Shown: positions 33,746-42,805 of the stretch, in pieces | How the letters are laid out: each line of letters starts with the position of its first letter | Position numbering within the stretch: the stretch's first letter is position 1 | Assembly: GCA_050330635.1 (NCBI GenBank) | Contig: JBHJNQ010000039.1 | Location: 62,001 to 126,000 of the forward strand | Direction: 5' to 3' | Length of the DNA stretch: 64,000 bases | From: CADEDH01 sp050330635 | GTDB taxonomy: Bacteria > Actinomycetota > Acidimicrobiia > Acidimicrobiales > SZUA-35 | The notes under the pieces: model-generated | What the model was told of the DNA's origin: nothing | Database searches by the model: none | The model's input: only the letters and a program-made list of their open reading frames with translations | Position numbers and translations under genes: made by a program

Positions 33746-35122
33746 CTATTCGGCGGCCTCGCCCAGCACCTCGGCCAGCGCCGGGTGGACGAACAGCGAC
33801 TCGACGAGATCCTTGACGGTCAGGCCGGCCGACACGGCCAGGGCCAGGACCGAGATCAGCTCGGCGGCGTGACGCCCGACGATGGAGCCGCCGAGCACGA
33901 CCCCGGTCGCCGGATCGGAGACGATCTTGACGAAACCCCGGGAGTCGTTGTTGATCAGCGCCTTGGCCGACACCGAGAACGGGACCTTGGTGACCCGGAT
34001 CTTACGGCCCTCGGCGAAGGCGTCGGATTCGCCGACGCCGACGTCGGCGATCTCGGGGTCGGTGAAGATGGCAGACGCCGCCTTGTCGTAGTCGATGTGG
34101 GTGTGGGGCCCGTAGTGCAGGCCCATGGCGTGCTCGGCGATCTTGCGCCCCTGGGTCGAGGCCACCGATGACAGGGGCAACCGGCCCGACAGGTCGCCGG
34201 CGGCGTAGATGTGGGGGATGTTCGACCGGCAGTTGTGGTCCACCTTCACGTAGCCCCACTCGGTCTCCACCCCCGCCGACTCGAGGCCCAGACCCTCGGA
34301 GTTGGGGATGGACCCGATGGCCAGCAGCACATGGCTGCCGACGGCGACCCGCCCGTCGTCGCAGACGACCCGCACCTCGTCGCCGTTGCGCTCGATACCG
34401 GTGGCCCTGGCCCCCATCAGCAGCTTGACCCCCCGGTTGATGAAGCTGTGCTCCAGCACCGCCGCCACCTCCGGGTCCTTGTCGGGCAGGACCTGCTGGC
34501 GGCTGACGATGAGGGTCACGTCGGATCCGAAGGACTTGAACATGTGGACGAACTCCACCCCGGTGACCCCCGAACCGACGACGATCAGGTGGTCGGGCAG
34601 CTCGGGCGGCGGGTAGGCGTCGCGGGTGGAGAGGATCCGGACGCCGTCGACGTTGGCCCACTCCGGGATACGGGGTCGGCTCCCCGTGCTGAGCACGATC
34701 ACATCCGCCGCGAGCGTCTCGGTCGCCCCGTCGGCCGTCGTCACCTCGACCTCATGGTAGGACAGGAGCCGGCCGGTGCCTTCGATGAGGCGAACCCCCT
34801 GCGAGGTGAGGAGACCGATGGACGACGCCTCCAAACGGTCCTCGATATCGGCGATGCGGCGGCGGAGGGCCTCGAAGTCGAGCTCGACGTCGACCCGGGC
34901 CAGCCCCATCTCGGCCGCGTCCTTCATGAGGGCCATCGCCCCGCCGGTGGCGATCATGGCCTTGGACGGGATGCAGTCCAAGAGGTGGGCGGCGCCGCCC
35001 ACGATGTCGCGCTCGATCATCGTGACCTGGGCGCCGTAGCGGGCGGCGTAGGTGGCACAGGTCGTCCCGCCGGGACCACCACCGATGATGACGATCCGCT
35101 TGCTGGCGCCCTGTTGTCGCAT
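33746..35122 (-). CDS. lpdA: LpdA-type NAD(P)H dehydrogenase flavoprotein
   Basis: FAD-dependent oxidoreductase of the pyridine nucleotide-disulfide family without the redox disulfide. Where dihydrolipoamide dehydrogenase has GGTCLNVGC, this 458-residue protein has IVGGAAHLLDCIPSK, keeping only the second Cys; the same replacement marks M. tuberculosis LpdA, described as a quinone reductase. NAD site LIVVGSGVTGVEF and FAD site IYAAGDLSGRLPL are intact. The C-terminal VHPALAE keeps the His and Glu of the dyad. ATG 6 nt after TAGGGT. Stands alone between the carboxylase and a glycosyltransferase. Confidence 0.87.
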   Translation of the reverse strand: MRQQGASKRIVIIGGGPGGTTCATYAARYGAQVTMIERDIVGGAAHLLDCIPSKAMIATGGAMALMKDAAEMGLARVDVELDFEALRRRIADIEDRLEASSIGLLTSQGVRLIEGTGRLLSYHEVEVTTADGATETLAADVIVLSTGSRPRIPEWANVDGVRILSTRDAYPPPELPDHLIVVGSGVTGVEFVHMFKSFGSDVTLIVSRQQVLPDKDPEVAAVLEHSFINRGVKLLMGARATGIERNGDEVRVVCDDGRVAVGSHVLLAIGSIPNSEGLGLESAGVETEWGYVKVDHNCRSNIPHIYAAGDLSGRLPLSSVASTQGRKIAEHAMGLHYGPHTHIDYDKAASAIFTDPEIADVGVGESDAFAEGRKIRVTKVPFSVSAKALINNDSRGFVKIVSDPATGVVLGGSIVGRHAAELISVLALAVSAGLTVKDLVESLFVHPALAEVLGEAAE

Positions 35123-35128
35123 GGTTCG

Positions 35129-35134
35129 ACCCTA
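35129..35134 (-). promoter_or_regulatory. -10 box of lpdA, leaderless layout
   Basis: TAGGGT, 6 nt, ATG on the minus strand. Confidence 0.55.
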
Positions 35135-35172
35135 TCGGCGCCGACACCGCCCCCTGTGAGGGGGAGCTACGC

Positions 35173-36279
35173 TCAGCGGCGCCGACCGAGCTTCCGGTAG
35201 AGGTCGACCATCTGGCCGGTCATCGTCTCCCACGAGTAGTAGCGGGCCCGCTCACAGCCGGCCCGAGCCAGCGCCCCCGCCACCGACGTGTCGGTCGCCA
35301 CGTCGACGATGGCCCGAGCCAGGGCCGCAGGGTCGCGGGGCCCCACCAGCAGGGCCGCCCCCCGACAGACCTCCGGGAGGGCCCCGGCCGTGGTGGTCAC
35401 GACCGGCGTCGACTGGGCCATCGCCTCCAGCGGGGGGAGACCGAAGCCCTCGTAGATCGACGGGAAGGCCAGGCACGTGGCGCCGGCCAGGAGGTCGTGG
35501 CGGTCATCGTCGCTGACATAGCCCAGGCGGATCACCCGATCGGGGTGGGGGCTGGCGGCCACCGCGGCGTCGAAGGCCTCGATGCCCCAGCCGTCGCCGC
35601 CCGCCACCACCAGGCGGAGCTCGGGCACCTCGGCCCACACATGGGCCATGGCCGACACCAGGGTCGGGAGGTCCTTGCGGGGCTCGATGGTGCCGACCGC
35701 CAGCACGTAGGGCCGGCCCCCGGCCAGCCGCCGACCGGTGGCGGGGTCGCCCTGGCGGCCCCGGTCGAAGCCGTTGGGGATGACGTGGATGCGGTCGGGC
35801 TCGATGTCGAGCAGCTCCTCGGCTTCGGCGGCAACGAACGAGGAGACCACGTGGACCTGAGCGCCCCGGGCCAGCGCCCGCTCGACGAGCCGGGGGTAGG
35901 CCCGGGCGTGCACGGTGACGAGCTCGGGGAAGCGCCACGGTCCGAAGTCGTGGATCGTGACGAGCGCCGGGTCGCCGCCCGTCGGGGGCACGACGAAGTT
36001 CGGGCCGTGGAGGAGGTCGAACCCGGCGACCGTCGGCCGGTCGCCGACCTGCCACAGGCGGTGGGCCAGCCGGGCCGGAAAGGAGATGGCCTGGGAGCCG
36101 ATCCCGACTGGTAGGACCTCGGCCAGCTGCGACCGACCACGCCAGCTGATCAGGATGCCGGTGGTCTCGATGGTGGGTTCCCGGCTCAGCCGCTCGACCA
36201 GGGCGCGCGTCATCGCCCCGACCCCCGTACGGGGTCCGAGGAGCGAGGTCGCCTCGAGGCCTAGGCGCAACGCAGTCAC
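35173..36279 (-). CDS. GT4 family glycosyltransferase
   Basis: Retaining GT-B glycosyltransferase, donor and acceptor unknown. The 368 residues open RLGLEATSLLGPRTGVGAMTR, typical of WbnH/RfaB-like enzymes. Donor-binding signatures are YVLAVGTIEPRKDLPTLV and SIYEGFGLPPLEAMAQSTPVV (E-x7-E). HGPNFVVPP and VTIHDFGPWRFPE are N-domain blocks also seen in the GT at 42806, suggesting a related subgroup. GTG start; TATCGT lies 9 nt before it. It is separated from the polysaccharide locus by the mutase operon. Confidence 0.85.
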   Translation of the reverse strand: MTALRLGLEATSLLGPRTGVGAMTRALVERLSREPTIETTGILISWRGRSQLAEVLPVGIGSQAISFPARLAHRLWQVGDRPTVAGFDLLHGPNFVVPPTGGDPALVTIHDFGPWRFPELVTVHARAYPRLVERALARGAQVHVVSSFVAAEAEELLDIEPDRIHVIPNGFDRGRQGDPATGRRLAGGRPYVLAVGTIEPRKDLPTLVSAMAHVWAEVPELRLVVAGGDGWGIEAFDAAVAASPHPDRVIRLGYVSDDDRHDLLAGATCLAFPSIYEGFGLPPLEAMAQSTPVVTTTAGALPEVCRGAALLVGPRDPAALARAIVDVATDTSVAGALARAGCERARYYSWETMTGQMVDLYRKLGRRR

Positions 36280-36288
36280 AGGCAGCAG

Positions 36289-36294
36289 ACGATA
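36289..36294 (-). promoter_or_regulatory. Possible -10 box of the GT4 gene
   Basis: TATCGT, 9 nt, GTG on the minus strand; the spacing is one base longer than in the other leaderless-type starts. Confidence 0.35.
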
Positions 36295-36361
36295 CCGCCC
36301 CCCTCCTGATCAGCGGGTGAGCAGCGGCAATGTCGGCTCGAACGGTGCGGGGTGCAAGCTC

Positions 36362-36367
36362 TAGAAT
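36362..36367 (+). promoter_or_regulatory. -10 box of the mutase-meaB operon, leaderless layout
   Basis: TAGAAT, 8 nt, GTG; a TCGAAC sequence 18 nt upstream is a possible weak -35. Confidence 0.55.
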
Positions 36368-36375
36368 CGACACCC

Positions 36376-38505
36376 GTGAGTGACCTCCCCCTTGACGAGA
36401 CCTGGATCGAGCTCGCCGCTCAAGAGTTGCGGGGAGGTGCGCCGGAGGATCTGATCGTCGAGCGACCCGAGGGCATCGCGGTCAAGCCCTACTACGACGA
36501 GCGCGACCTGGAGGGTGTCGACCACCTCGGCTCGCGACCCGGCGAGCCGCCGTTCGTGCGCGGCCCCCGGGCCACGATGTACACCAACCGGCCCTGGACG
36601 ATCCGCCAGTACGCCGGGTTCTCCACGGCCGAGGAGTCCAACGCCTTCTACCGCCGCAACCTCGCCGCCGGCCAGATGGGACTGTCGGTGGCGTTCGATC
36701 TGGCCACCCACCGCGGCTACGACTCCGACCACGAGCGGGTTGTCGGCGACGTGGGCAAGGCCGGCGTCGCCATCGACTCGGTGGAGGACATGAAGGTCCT
36801 CTTCGGTGGGATCCCGCTCGACAAGATGACGGTGTCGATGACCATGAACGGCGCCGTCCTGCCCATCCTGGCCTGCTTCATCGTGGCCGGCGAGGAGCAG
36901 GGTGTCGCCCCCGAACAGCTGGGGGGCACGATCCAGAACGACATCCTCAAGGAGTTCATGGTCCGCAACACCTACATCTACCCGCCCGAGCCGAGCATGC
37001 GGATCGTGGCCGACATCATCGAGCTCACGGCCCAGCGGATGCCGAAGTTCAACTCGATCTCGATCTCGGGCTACCACATGCTGGAGGCGGGTGCCTCCGC
37101 CGATCTCGAGCTGGCCTTCACCCTGGCCGACGGGATCGAGTACGTGCGGGCGGCCTTGGCCAAGGGGCTCGACATCGATGCCTTCGCCGGCCGCCTCAGC
37201 TTCTTCTTCGGCATCGGGATGGACTTCTTCACCGAGGTGGCCAAGCTGCGGGCGGCGCGGTTGTTGTGGTACGAGCTGATGGCCCAGTTCGAGCCGAAGG
37301 ACCCCCGCTCGTCCATCCTGCGGACCCATTGCCAGACGTCGGGCGTGTCGCTGACCGAGCAGGATCCCCACAACAACGTGATCCGCACCACGGTCGAGGC
37401 CCTGGCCGCCGTCCTCGGCGGGACGCAGAGCCTCCACACCAACAGCTTCGACGAGGCCCTCGGCCTGCCGACCGAGTTCAGCGCCCGGATCGCCCGCAAC
37501 ACCCAGCTCATCCTGGCCGAGGAGACGAAGATCACCGAGACCGTCGATCCCCTGGCCGGCAGCTACTTCGTCGAGGCCCTCACGGCCCAGCTGGCCGAGC
37601 GGGCCCGGACCATCATCGCCGAGGTGGAAGACCTGGGCGGGATGACCGCCGCCATCGCCTCCGGCATGCCCAAGCTCCGGATCGAGGAGGCGGCGGCCCG
37701 CCGCCAGGCCCGCATCGACCGGGGCGAGGAGGTCGTCGTCGGGGTCAACCGCTACACGGTGGAGCACCCCGAGATGGTCGACGTGCTCGACATCGACAAC
37801 ACCGCCGTCCGGGAACAGCAGCTGGAGCGGTTGGCCAAGCTGAAGGCCGAGCGTGACGACAGGGCCTGCCGGGCCGCCCTGGGCGCCCTGACCGAGGCCG
37901 CGGGCGGCGACGGAAACCTCCTGGAGGCCGCCGTCGCCGCCGCCCGGGCCCGGGCCACGGTGGGCGAGATGTCCGACGCCCTGGAGGAGGTGTTCGGCCG
38001 CTACCGGGCCGAGACCCGTACCATCAGCGGTGTGTACGGTTCGGCCTACGAGGGTGACGAGGCGTTCGCCGCCGTGGTGGAACGGGTGGCCGCCTTCGGT
38101 CGCGAGATGGGGCGCCGTCCCCGCATGCTGGTGGTGAAGATGGGCCAGGACGGCCACGACCGGGGAGCCAAGGTCATCGCCACCGCCTTCGCCGACATCG
38201 GCTTCGACGTCGACATCGGCCCCCTGTTCCAGACACCGGCCGAGGCCGCCCGCGACGCCGTCGACAACGACGTGCACGTCGTGGGGGTCTCGTCCCAGGC
38301 GGCGGGGCACAAGACCCTGGTGCCCGAGCTGATCGCCGAGCTCCACAAGGCGGGCGCGGCGGAGGTCATCGTCGTCGTGGGCGGTGTCGTGCCCCCCCAG
38401 GACTACGACATCCTCCGGGCCGCCGGGGTCAAGGCCATCTTCGGGCCCGGCACCAAGATACCGACGGCGGCCGAGGAGATCCTGGAACTCATTCCCCGCT
38501 CGTGA
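36376..38505 (+). CDS. mcm: Methylmalonyl-CoA mutase, single-chain large subunit type
   Basis: Adenosylcobalamin enzyme interconverting (R)-methylmalonyl-CoA and succinyl-CoA. The 709 residues contain the substrate barrel with MYTNRPWTIRQYAGFS (Tyr specific for methylmalonyl-CoA) and PSMRIVADI (the Arg contacting the carboxylate), which together argue against isobutyryl-CoA mutase. The C-terminal B12 domain has GQDGHDRGAKVI (DxHxxG, about residue 590) and VVGGVVPPQDYD. No small subunit gene is adjacent, so it probably works as a homodimer. GTG start 8 nt after TAGAAT. Overlaps meaB by four bases. Confidence 0.93.
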   Translation: MSDLPLDETWIELAAQELRGGAPEDLIVERPEGIAVKPYYDERDLEGVDHLGSRPGEPPFVRGPRATMYTNRPWTIRQYAGFSTAEESNAFYRRNLAAGQMGLSVAFDLATHRGYDSDHERVVGDVGKAGVAIDSVEDMKVLFGGIPLDKMTVSMTMNGAVLPILACFIVAGEEQGVAPEQLGGTIQNDILKEFMVRNTYIYPPEPSMRIVADIIELTAQRMPKFNSISISGYHMLEAGASADLELAFTLADGIEYVRAALAKGLDIDAFAGRLSFFFGIGMDFFTEVAKLRAARLLWYELMAQFEPKDPRSSILRTHCQTSGVSLTEQDPHNNVIRTTVEALAAVLGGTQSLHTNSFDEALGLPTEFSARIARNTQLILAEETKITETVDPLAGSYFVEALTAQLAERARTIIAEVEDLGGMTAAIASGMPKLRIEEAAARRQARIDRGEEVVVGVNRYTVEHPEMVDVLDIDNTAVREQQLERLAKLKAERDDRACRAALGALTEAAGGDGNLLEAAVAAARARATVGEMSDALEEVFGRYRAETRTISGVYGSAYEGDEAFAAVVERVAAFGREMGRRPRMLVVKMGQDGHDRGAKVIATAFADIGFDVDIGPLFQTPAEAARDAVDNDVHVVGVSSQAAGHKTLVPELIAELHKAGAAEVIVVVGGVVPPQDYDILRAAGVKAIFGPGTKIPTAAEEILELIPRS

Positions 38506-39488
38506 ACGCCGCCCTCAGCCCCCCCGCCCGCAAGCTCACCGGCGGTGACCGCCGTACCCTGGCCCGCTCGATCACCAAGATCGAGTCGACCAGGGCCGAC
38601 GACCGCGAGTGGGCGGAGGCCCTGATCGAAGAGGTGATGGGCTCCACCGGCGGATCGCTCCGGCTCGGCATCACCGGCACCCCCGGCGTCGGCAAGAGCA
38701 CGTTCATCGATGCCCTCGGCTCCCTCCTCATCAAGCAGGGGCACCGGGTGGCGGTGCTGGCCGTCGACCCGTCGAGCAACCGGACCGGGGGCTCCATCCT
38801 GGGCGACAAGACACGCATGGCCAGCTTGTCGTCGCGCCCCGAGGCCTTCATCCGACCCTCGCCCTCCGGCGGACTGACCGGCGGGGTGGCCCGCCACACC
38901 CGCGACGCCCTGCTGTTGTGCGAGGCCGCCGGGTTCGACGTCGTCATCGTGGAGACGATGGGGGTGGGCCAGGCCGAGACGGCGGTGGCCGAGATCTGCG
39001 ACCTGTTCCTCCTCCTCGTCGCCCCGGGCGGGGGCGACGAGCTCCAGGGCATCAAGCGGGGTGTAATGGAGCTGGCCGACGTCATCGCCGTCAACAAGGC
39101 CGACGGATCCATGGCCGACGGGGCCCGCCACACCGCCGCCGACTACCGTCACGCCCTCCACATGGTCCGCCCCAAGTGGCCGGGCACGCCGACGCCGGTG
39201 CTCACCTGCTCCGCCCTGACCAACCAGGGCCTCGACGAGCTGTGGTCGACCATGACCGAGCTCCACCGCACCCTCGACCGTGGTGGGCACCTGGCCCGGC
39301 TCCGGTCCGAGCAGGCCGTGTCACAGTTCTCCCGGGAGTTCGAGTTCCTCCTCCTCGACCGGGTGGCCCGCCTCCCGGCGTTCGAGCGGCTGAGGGACAA
39401 GCTGGAGGCTGACGTCGCCGACGGCCGGCGCTCACCGGCCGCCGCCGCCGCCGAGCTGGCCCACCGGGCCTGGCGGGAGCTCGGCTGA
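38502..39488 (+). CDS. meaB: Methylmalonyl-CoA mutase-associated GTPase MeaB
   Basis: G3E-family P-loop GTPase that loads and protects the cobalamin cofactor of the mutase. The 328 residues have Walker A GTPGVGKSTFIDALG, the family block VLAVDPSSNRTGGSILGDKT, ETMGVGQAE and the base motif NKADG. Its GTG overlaps the mutase stop (GTGA), and this pairing is near universal, which supports both calls. Confidence 0.95.
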   Translation: MNAALSPPARKLTGGDRRTLARSITKIESTRADDREWAEALIEEVMGSTGGSLRLGITGTPGVGKSTFIDALGSLLIKQGHRVAVLAVDPSSNRTGGSILGDKTRMASLSSRPEAFIRPSPSGGLTGGVARHTRDALLLCEAAGFDVVIVETMGVGQAETAVAEICDLFLLLVAPGGGDELQGIKRGVMELADVIAVNKADGSMADGARHTAADYRHALHMVRPKWPGTPTPVLTCSALTNQGLDELWSTMTELHRTLDRGGHLARLRSEQAVSQFSREFEFLLLDRVARLPAFERLRDKLEADVADGRRSPAAAAAELAHRAWRELG

Positions 39489-39519
39489 GGCTGCCCGTCG
39501 CTCCTCCGAGGGCGGGAAG

Positions 39520-39525
39520 TAGGCT
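39520..39525 (+). promoter_or_regulatory. -10 box of the polysaccharide exporter operon, leaderless layout
   Basis: TAGGCT, 6 nt, GTG. Confidence 0.5.
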
Positions 39526-39531
39526 CGACGG

Positions 39532-40452
39532 GTGACCGCTTCCGCTCAGCAGGACCTCCCGCCGTTGCTGGAGAACGGGGCCCGCCCATCGGCGCTGCTG
39601 CCCCGCCTCCGCGACATCTGGACCTATCGGGAGCTCCTGGTCAACCTCATCCGGCGGGAGCTGAAGGTCAAGTACAAGGACAGCGTGCTCGGCTTTCTAT
39701 GGACCCTGCTCAACCCATTGCTCTACCTGGCCGTGTTCTCGATCGTGTTCGGTACGATCCTGCCCAACTCCGTCCCCCGATACGGGCTCCTGCTGCTCTC
39801 GGGGCTCTTGGCCTACAACTTGTTCTCGGTCGGGCTGAGCGCCGCCACCACCTCGATCACCGGCAACGGACCCCTGGTGCAGAAGGTGTGGTTTCCCCGT
39901 GAGATCCTGCCTCTGGCCGCCGTCGGGGCCAACCTGATCACGTTCTGTTTCCAGGCCACCATCCTCTTCGCCGGACTGGCGGTGTTCCGCCAGACTCCGG
40001 AGTGGTCGATGCTGTGGCTCGTGATTCCCGCCCTCGTGGTCACTCTGATGGTCGCCACCGGGCTCGGGCTACTACTGTCAGCGATCAACGTCTACTTCCG
40101 CGACGTTCAGCACTTCCTGGAGCTCGGCCTGCTCACCTGGTTCTGGTTCACCCCCATCGTCTATGTGTACCAGTACGTCGGTTCGGCCCTCATCGAACGG
40201 TGGGGACCTGGCGCGGAGCGGCTCGCCATGCTCAACCCAATGACGTCGGTTGTCACCACGTTCCAGCGGGTGGTCTACAACCCGAACAACTTCGGGCAGG
40301 AACAGCACGCAGACTTCGAGCTCCTCCTCGCTCACCCAACGTCGTGGTACCTCGAAAACCTGGTGCTCTCCGGCGCGATGGGCATGTTCTTTCTCTACAT
40401 CGGATTTCGCGTGTTCGCCCGACTCGAAGCCAACCTCGGGGAGGAGTTGTGA
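39532..40452 (+). CDS. wzm: Polysaccharide ABC exporter permease (Wzm/TagG type)
   Basis: Membrane subunit that exports an undecaprenyl-linked surface glycan. The 306 residues begin with an amphipathic cytoplasmic segment LRDIWTYRELLVNLIRRELK, then VKYKDSVLGFLWTLLNPLLYL, the hallmark of O-antigen and teichoic-acid permeases, and about six membrane helices ending FFLYIGFRVFARLEANLGEEL. Overlaps the ATPase gene by four bases (GTGA). Base composition from here to about 42.7 kb is visibly less GC-rich than the housekeeping genes, as is common in variable surface loci. Confidence 0.9.
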   Translation: MTASAQQDLPPLLENGARPSALLPRLRDIWTYRELLVNLIRRELKVKYKDSVLGFLWTLLNPLLYLAVFSIVFGTILPNSVPRYGLLLLSGLLAYNLFSVGLSAATTSITGNGPLVQKVWFPREILPLAAVGANLITFCFQATILFAGLAVFRQTPEWSMLWLVIPALVVTLMVATGLGLLLSAINVYFRDVQHFLELGLLTWFWFTPIVYVYQYVGSALIERWGPGAERLAMLNPMTSVVTTFQRVVYNPNNFGQEQHADFELLLAHPTSWYLENLVLSGAMGMFFLYIGFRVFARLEANLGEEL

Positions 40453-41717
40453 AGACGGGCCGGGAAACCGTCGATCCCGGCGATCAAGATCGGACCGTCG
40501 CTATCGAAGTATCTGGGGTGTCAAAGCGTTTCCGCAAACACTCCGAACCAGCAAAGACCCTGAAGGAACGATTGCTCACGATGAGGCGATCGACGACGGA
40601 AGACTTCTACGCACTCGACGGCGTCGACTTCAAGGTCATGGCCGGTGAGACCTTCGGTATCCTCGGCCACAACGGGTCCGGCAAGAGCACCCTATTGAAA
40701 ACCATCGCCGGCACGATCCGCCCTTCGGAGGGCATGGTGCGGGTCCGAGGTCGGCTGTCGGCTTTACTGGAACTCGGGGCCGGGTTCCACCCGGACCTGA
40801 CTGGCCGAGAGAACGTGTATCTCAATGGGTCGATCCTCGGGTTCAGCCGGAACCGCATCGACGAGATTCTCGACGACATCGTCGACTTCTCCGGCCTGGC
40901 GGATTTCATCGACACGCAAGTAAAGCACTACAGCTCCGGAATGTACGCCCGGCTCGGTTTCGCTGTCGCCGTCAACCTCGAACCGGACGTGCTGTTGATC
41001 GATGAAGTCCTCGCCGTGGGCGACGAGGCCTTCCAGCGCAAGTGCATCGACCGAATTCATGGCTTTCAGCGGGACGGCCGCACCATCTGCCTCGTCACAC
41101 ACTCCCCGGAACAAGTCAAGGCACTCTGCGACCGAGCCCTCGTCCTCGACCATGGGCGAATGATTCATGTCGGCGACGTAGACGACGCCGTCATCACCTA
41201 CCGGGGGTCGCTCGGCGAAACCAACGTGACCATGCACGGCACAGTCGACGGCGGCGGGCCCTCACCGGTCGCCGCCCGGATCGAGGATGTCTGGGTCGAG
41301 CCCCCGCCGGACGGGCGCCGGACGTTTCAGCCGAGTGACACCCTGACGGTCGGCATGCGCTTCTCGGCCGATGCTGAGTTGCCGCTCAAGGCCCGCTTCG
41401 CCCTTCACCGCAATGACGGCTCCCTCATGGTCAACATCGCCAGCGATGACCTGCTCGACGGCGACGATCTGCTGGCCTCGCCCGAGTCGAGCGAGGCCAC
41501 GCTCACGATCGACGATCTGCCCTTCGGGTTCGGCACCTACTTGGTCACGTGCTTCCTCCAGAGCACCGACGAGACGATCGAATTCGATGCACGGGTGGCA
41601 TGTTGCGAGTTCGACGTCGTCCACCCCGGCGTGTACTACGGACCGTTCCGCTTCCCGATGCGAGGGGCGACGGACGCGCCCCGACGAACGCCCCTCCCGA
41701 CCGCCCGCTCGGGTTAG
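40449..41717 (+). CDS. wzt: Polysaccharide ABC exporter ATPase with C-terminal glycan-binding domain (Wzt type)
   Basis: ATPase partner of the preceding permease. The 422-residue protein has Walker A GHNGSGKSTLL near residue 73, the signature HYSSGMYARLGFA and Walker B VLLIDEVLAVGDEAF. After about residue 265 follows a separate domain of roughly 150 residues with alternating strands (TLTVGMRFSADAELPLKARF, GFGTYLVTCFLQST), matching the position of the Wzt carbohydrate-binding module that recognises a capped chain end. A terminal methyl cap would be consistent with the methyltransferases downstream. Its stop overlaps the convergent FkbM gene by four bases. Confidence 0.88.
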   Translation: MKTGRETVDPGDQDRTVAIEVSGVSKRFRKHSEPAKTLKERLLTMRRSTTEDFYALDGVDFKVMAGETFGILGHNGSGKSTLLKTIAGTIRPSEGMVRVRGRLSALLELGAGFHPDLTGRENVYLNGSILGFSRNRIDEILDDIVDFSGLADFIDTQVKHYSSGMYARLGFAVAVNLEPDVLLIDEVLAVGDEAFQRKCIDRIHGFQRDGRTICLVTHSPEQVKALCDRALVLDHGRMIHVGDVDDAVITYRGSLGETNVTMHGTVDGGGPSPVAARIEDVWVEPPPDGRRTFQPSDTLTVGMRFSADAELPLKARFALHRNDGSLMVNIASDDLLDGDDLLASPESSEATLTIDDLPFGFGTYLVTCFLQSTDETIEFDARVACCEFDVVHPGVYYGPFRFPMRGATDAPRRTPLPTARSG

Positions 41718-42745
41718 GAACCGTCGAGCGGCTGGTTGGCGACGACGAGCATCACCCACTCGCCCTCAGTCAGCTCGAGGACCCGCTCGAGGGTCATCGC
41801 CGCCACCAGCTCGCCGCTCCCGTGGCGGATGGCATACCGATGGGAGAAGTCCCGCGTGATCTGCTCGTAGAAGCCTTCCGGATCGCGGTAACGAACCGGG
41901 GCGTACTCGATCAGGAGCTTGAGGCGCTCACGGTTACGATCGATCGTTCGATGCATTCCGGCGTACGCCGGCTCCTCGGCCCCCTCGATGTCGAGCTTCA
42001 ACACGTCGACCCGCTCGATGCCCCGAGACTCGACGAAGTCGTCGATGGTAGCGGCCGGGACCGTGACCGAGCCTTCGATCTCGAGTGCCGAAGTGAGTTG
42101 GCGGCTTCCGTCACCCCCCACCTTCTCATCCAGCGCGTCGGCGGCGCGATCGCCCATCGTGTCCAGCGAAGCGCTGCCCATCAGGTCGCGAGTCAGGTAC
42201 AGTTCGACCTCTCCTCGATGGTCGGTCACTGCGAGGTTGGTGACCGACGCCGTCGACAGCATGCCGGACACGATGACCGACTTGAACAGCAGCGGGATGA
42301 GTTCCGGGTTGGCTTCGATCAAGTGGATCGATCCACCGGCCGAGGCGTTGACGATCGTGCCGGCCACAATCCCGAAATAGCCCATGTTTGCCCCGACGTC
42401 GAGGACGACGTCTGACGGGCGGAGAATGGAAAGGAACACCTCGGTCACGTCCATCTCCCACACGCCGTCCATGAGAAGGGCGGGGCTGACAGCAACGTCG
42501 CGAGTATCGACGAAGATCTTCTGGCCCGTGTACAGGCGGGTCAGTGCCTGCGAGTTGCCCATGTAGATGGCCTGATCCCGTCTGGTACGGTCCATGGCGA
42601 CGGCGAGCTCGTGTTGCCGTTGCTCCATCTGTTCGAGGCGGGACTCGATCGCGTCGAGCCGGTCGAGAAGGCGCTCGGTAACAGCGACCATCGCCTTGTC
42701 CGTGGTCGAACGCACGGCATTAGCAACCGGCTTCGGTGTTTTCAT
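41714..42745 (-). CDS. FkbM family methyltransferase with N-terminal coiled coil
   Basis: S-adenosylmethionine-dependent methyltransferase, probably O-methylating a sugar of the exported glycan. The catalytic domain has VVLDVGANMGYFG at the cofactor site and VDVLKLDIEGAE, the FkbM signature. Residues 10-60 form a coiled coil (LLDRLDAIESRLEQMEQRQHE). The 343-residue gene is separate from the minus-strand run above it (60-bp gap to the double GT). Convergent with wzt. Confidence 0.83.
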   Translation of the reverse strand: MKTPKPVANAVRSTTDKAMVAVTERLLDRLDAIESRLEQMEQRQHELAVAMDRTRRDQAIYMGNSQALTRLYTGQKIFVDTRDVAVSPALLMDGVWEMDVTEVFLSILRPSDVVLDVGANMGYFGIVAGTIVNASAGGSIHLIEANPELIPLLFKSVIVSGMLSTASVTNLAVTDHRGEVELYLTRDLMGSASLDTMGDRAADALDEKVGGDGSRQLTSALEIEGSVTVPAATIDDFVESRGIERVDVLKLDIEGAEEPAYAGMHRTIDRNRERLKLLIEYAPVRYRDPEGFYEQITRDFSHRYAIRHGSGELVAAMTLERVLELTEGEWVMLVVANQPLDGS

Positions 42746-42805
42746 CGGCGACTACCCACTCTCTGGCTGGCGTCGAAAGCGCCCTCGTCGTGCCTCGCCT
42801 CAACC

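Noticed and set aside
33746..35122. Dihydrolipoamide dehydrogenase of the pyruvate dehydrogenase complex
   Set aside because: The redox-active cysteine pair is missing (GGAAHLLDC), so the lipoamide reaction is not possible; LpdA-type quinone reductase fits better.
36361..38346. A 661-codon minus-strand frame opposite the mutase
   Set aside because: Antisense artefact of high GC3 coding; the plus strand is a textbook methylmalonyl-CoA mutase.
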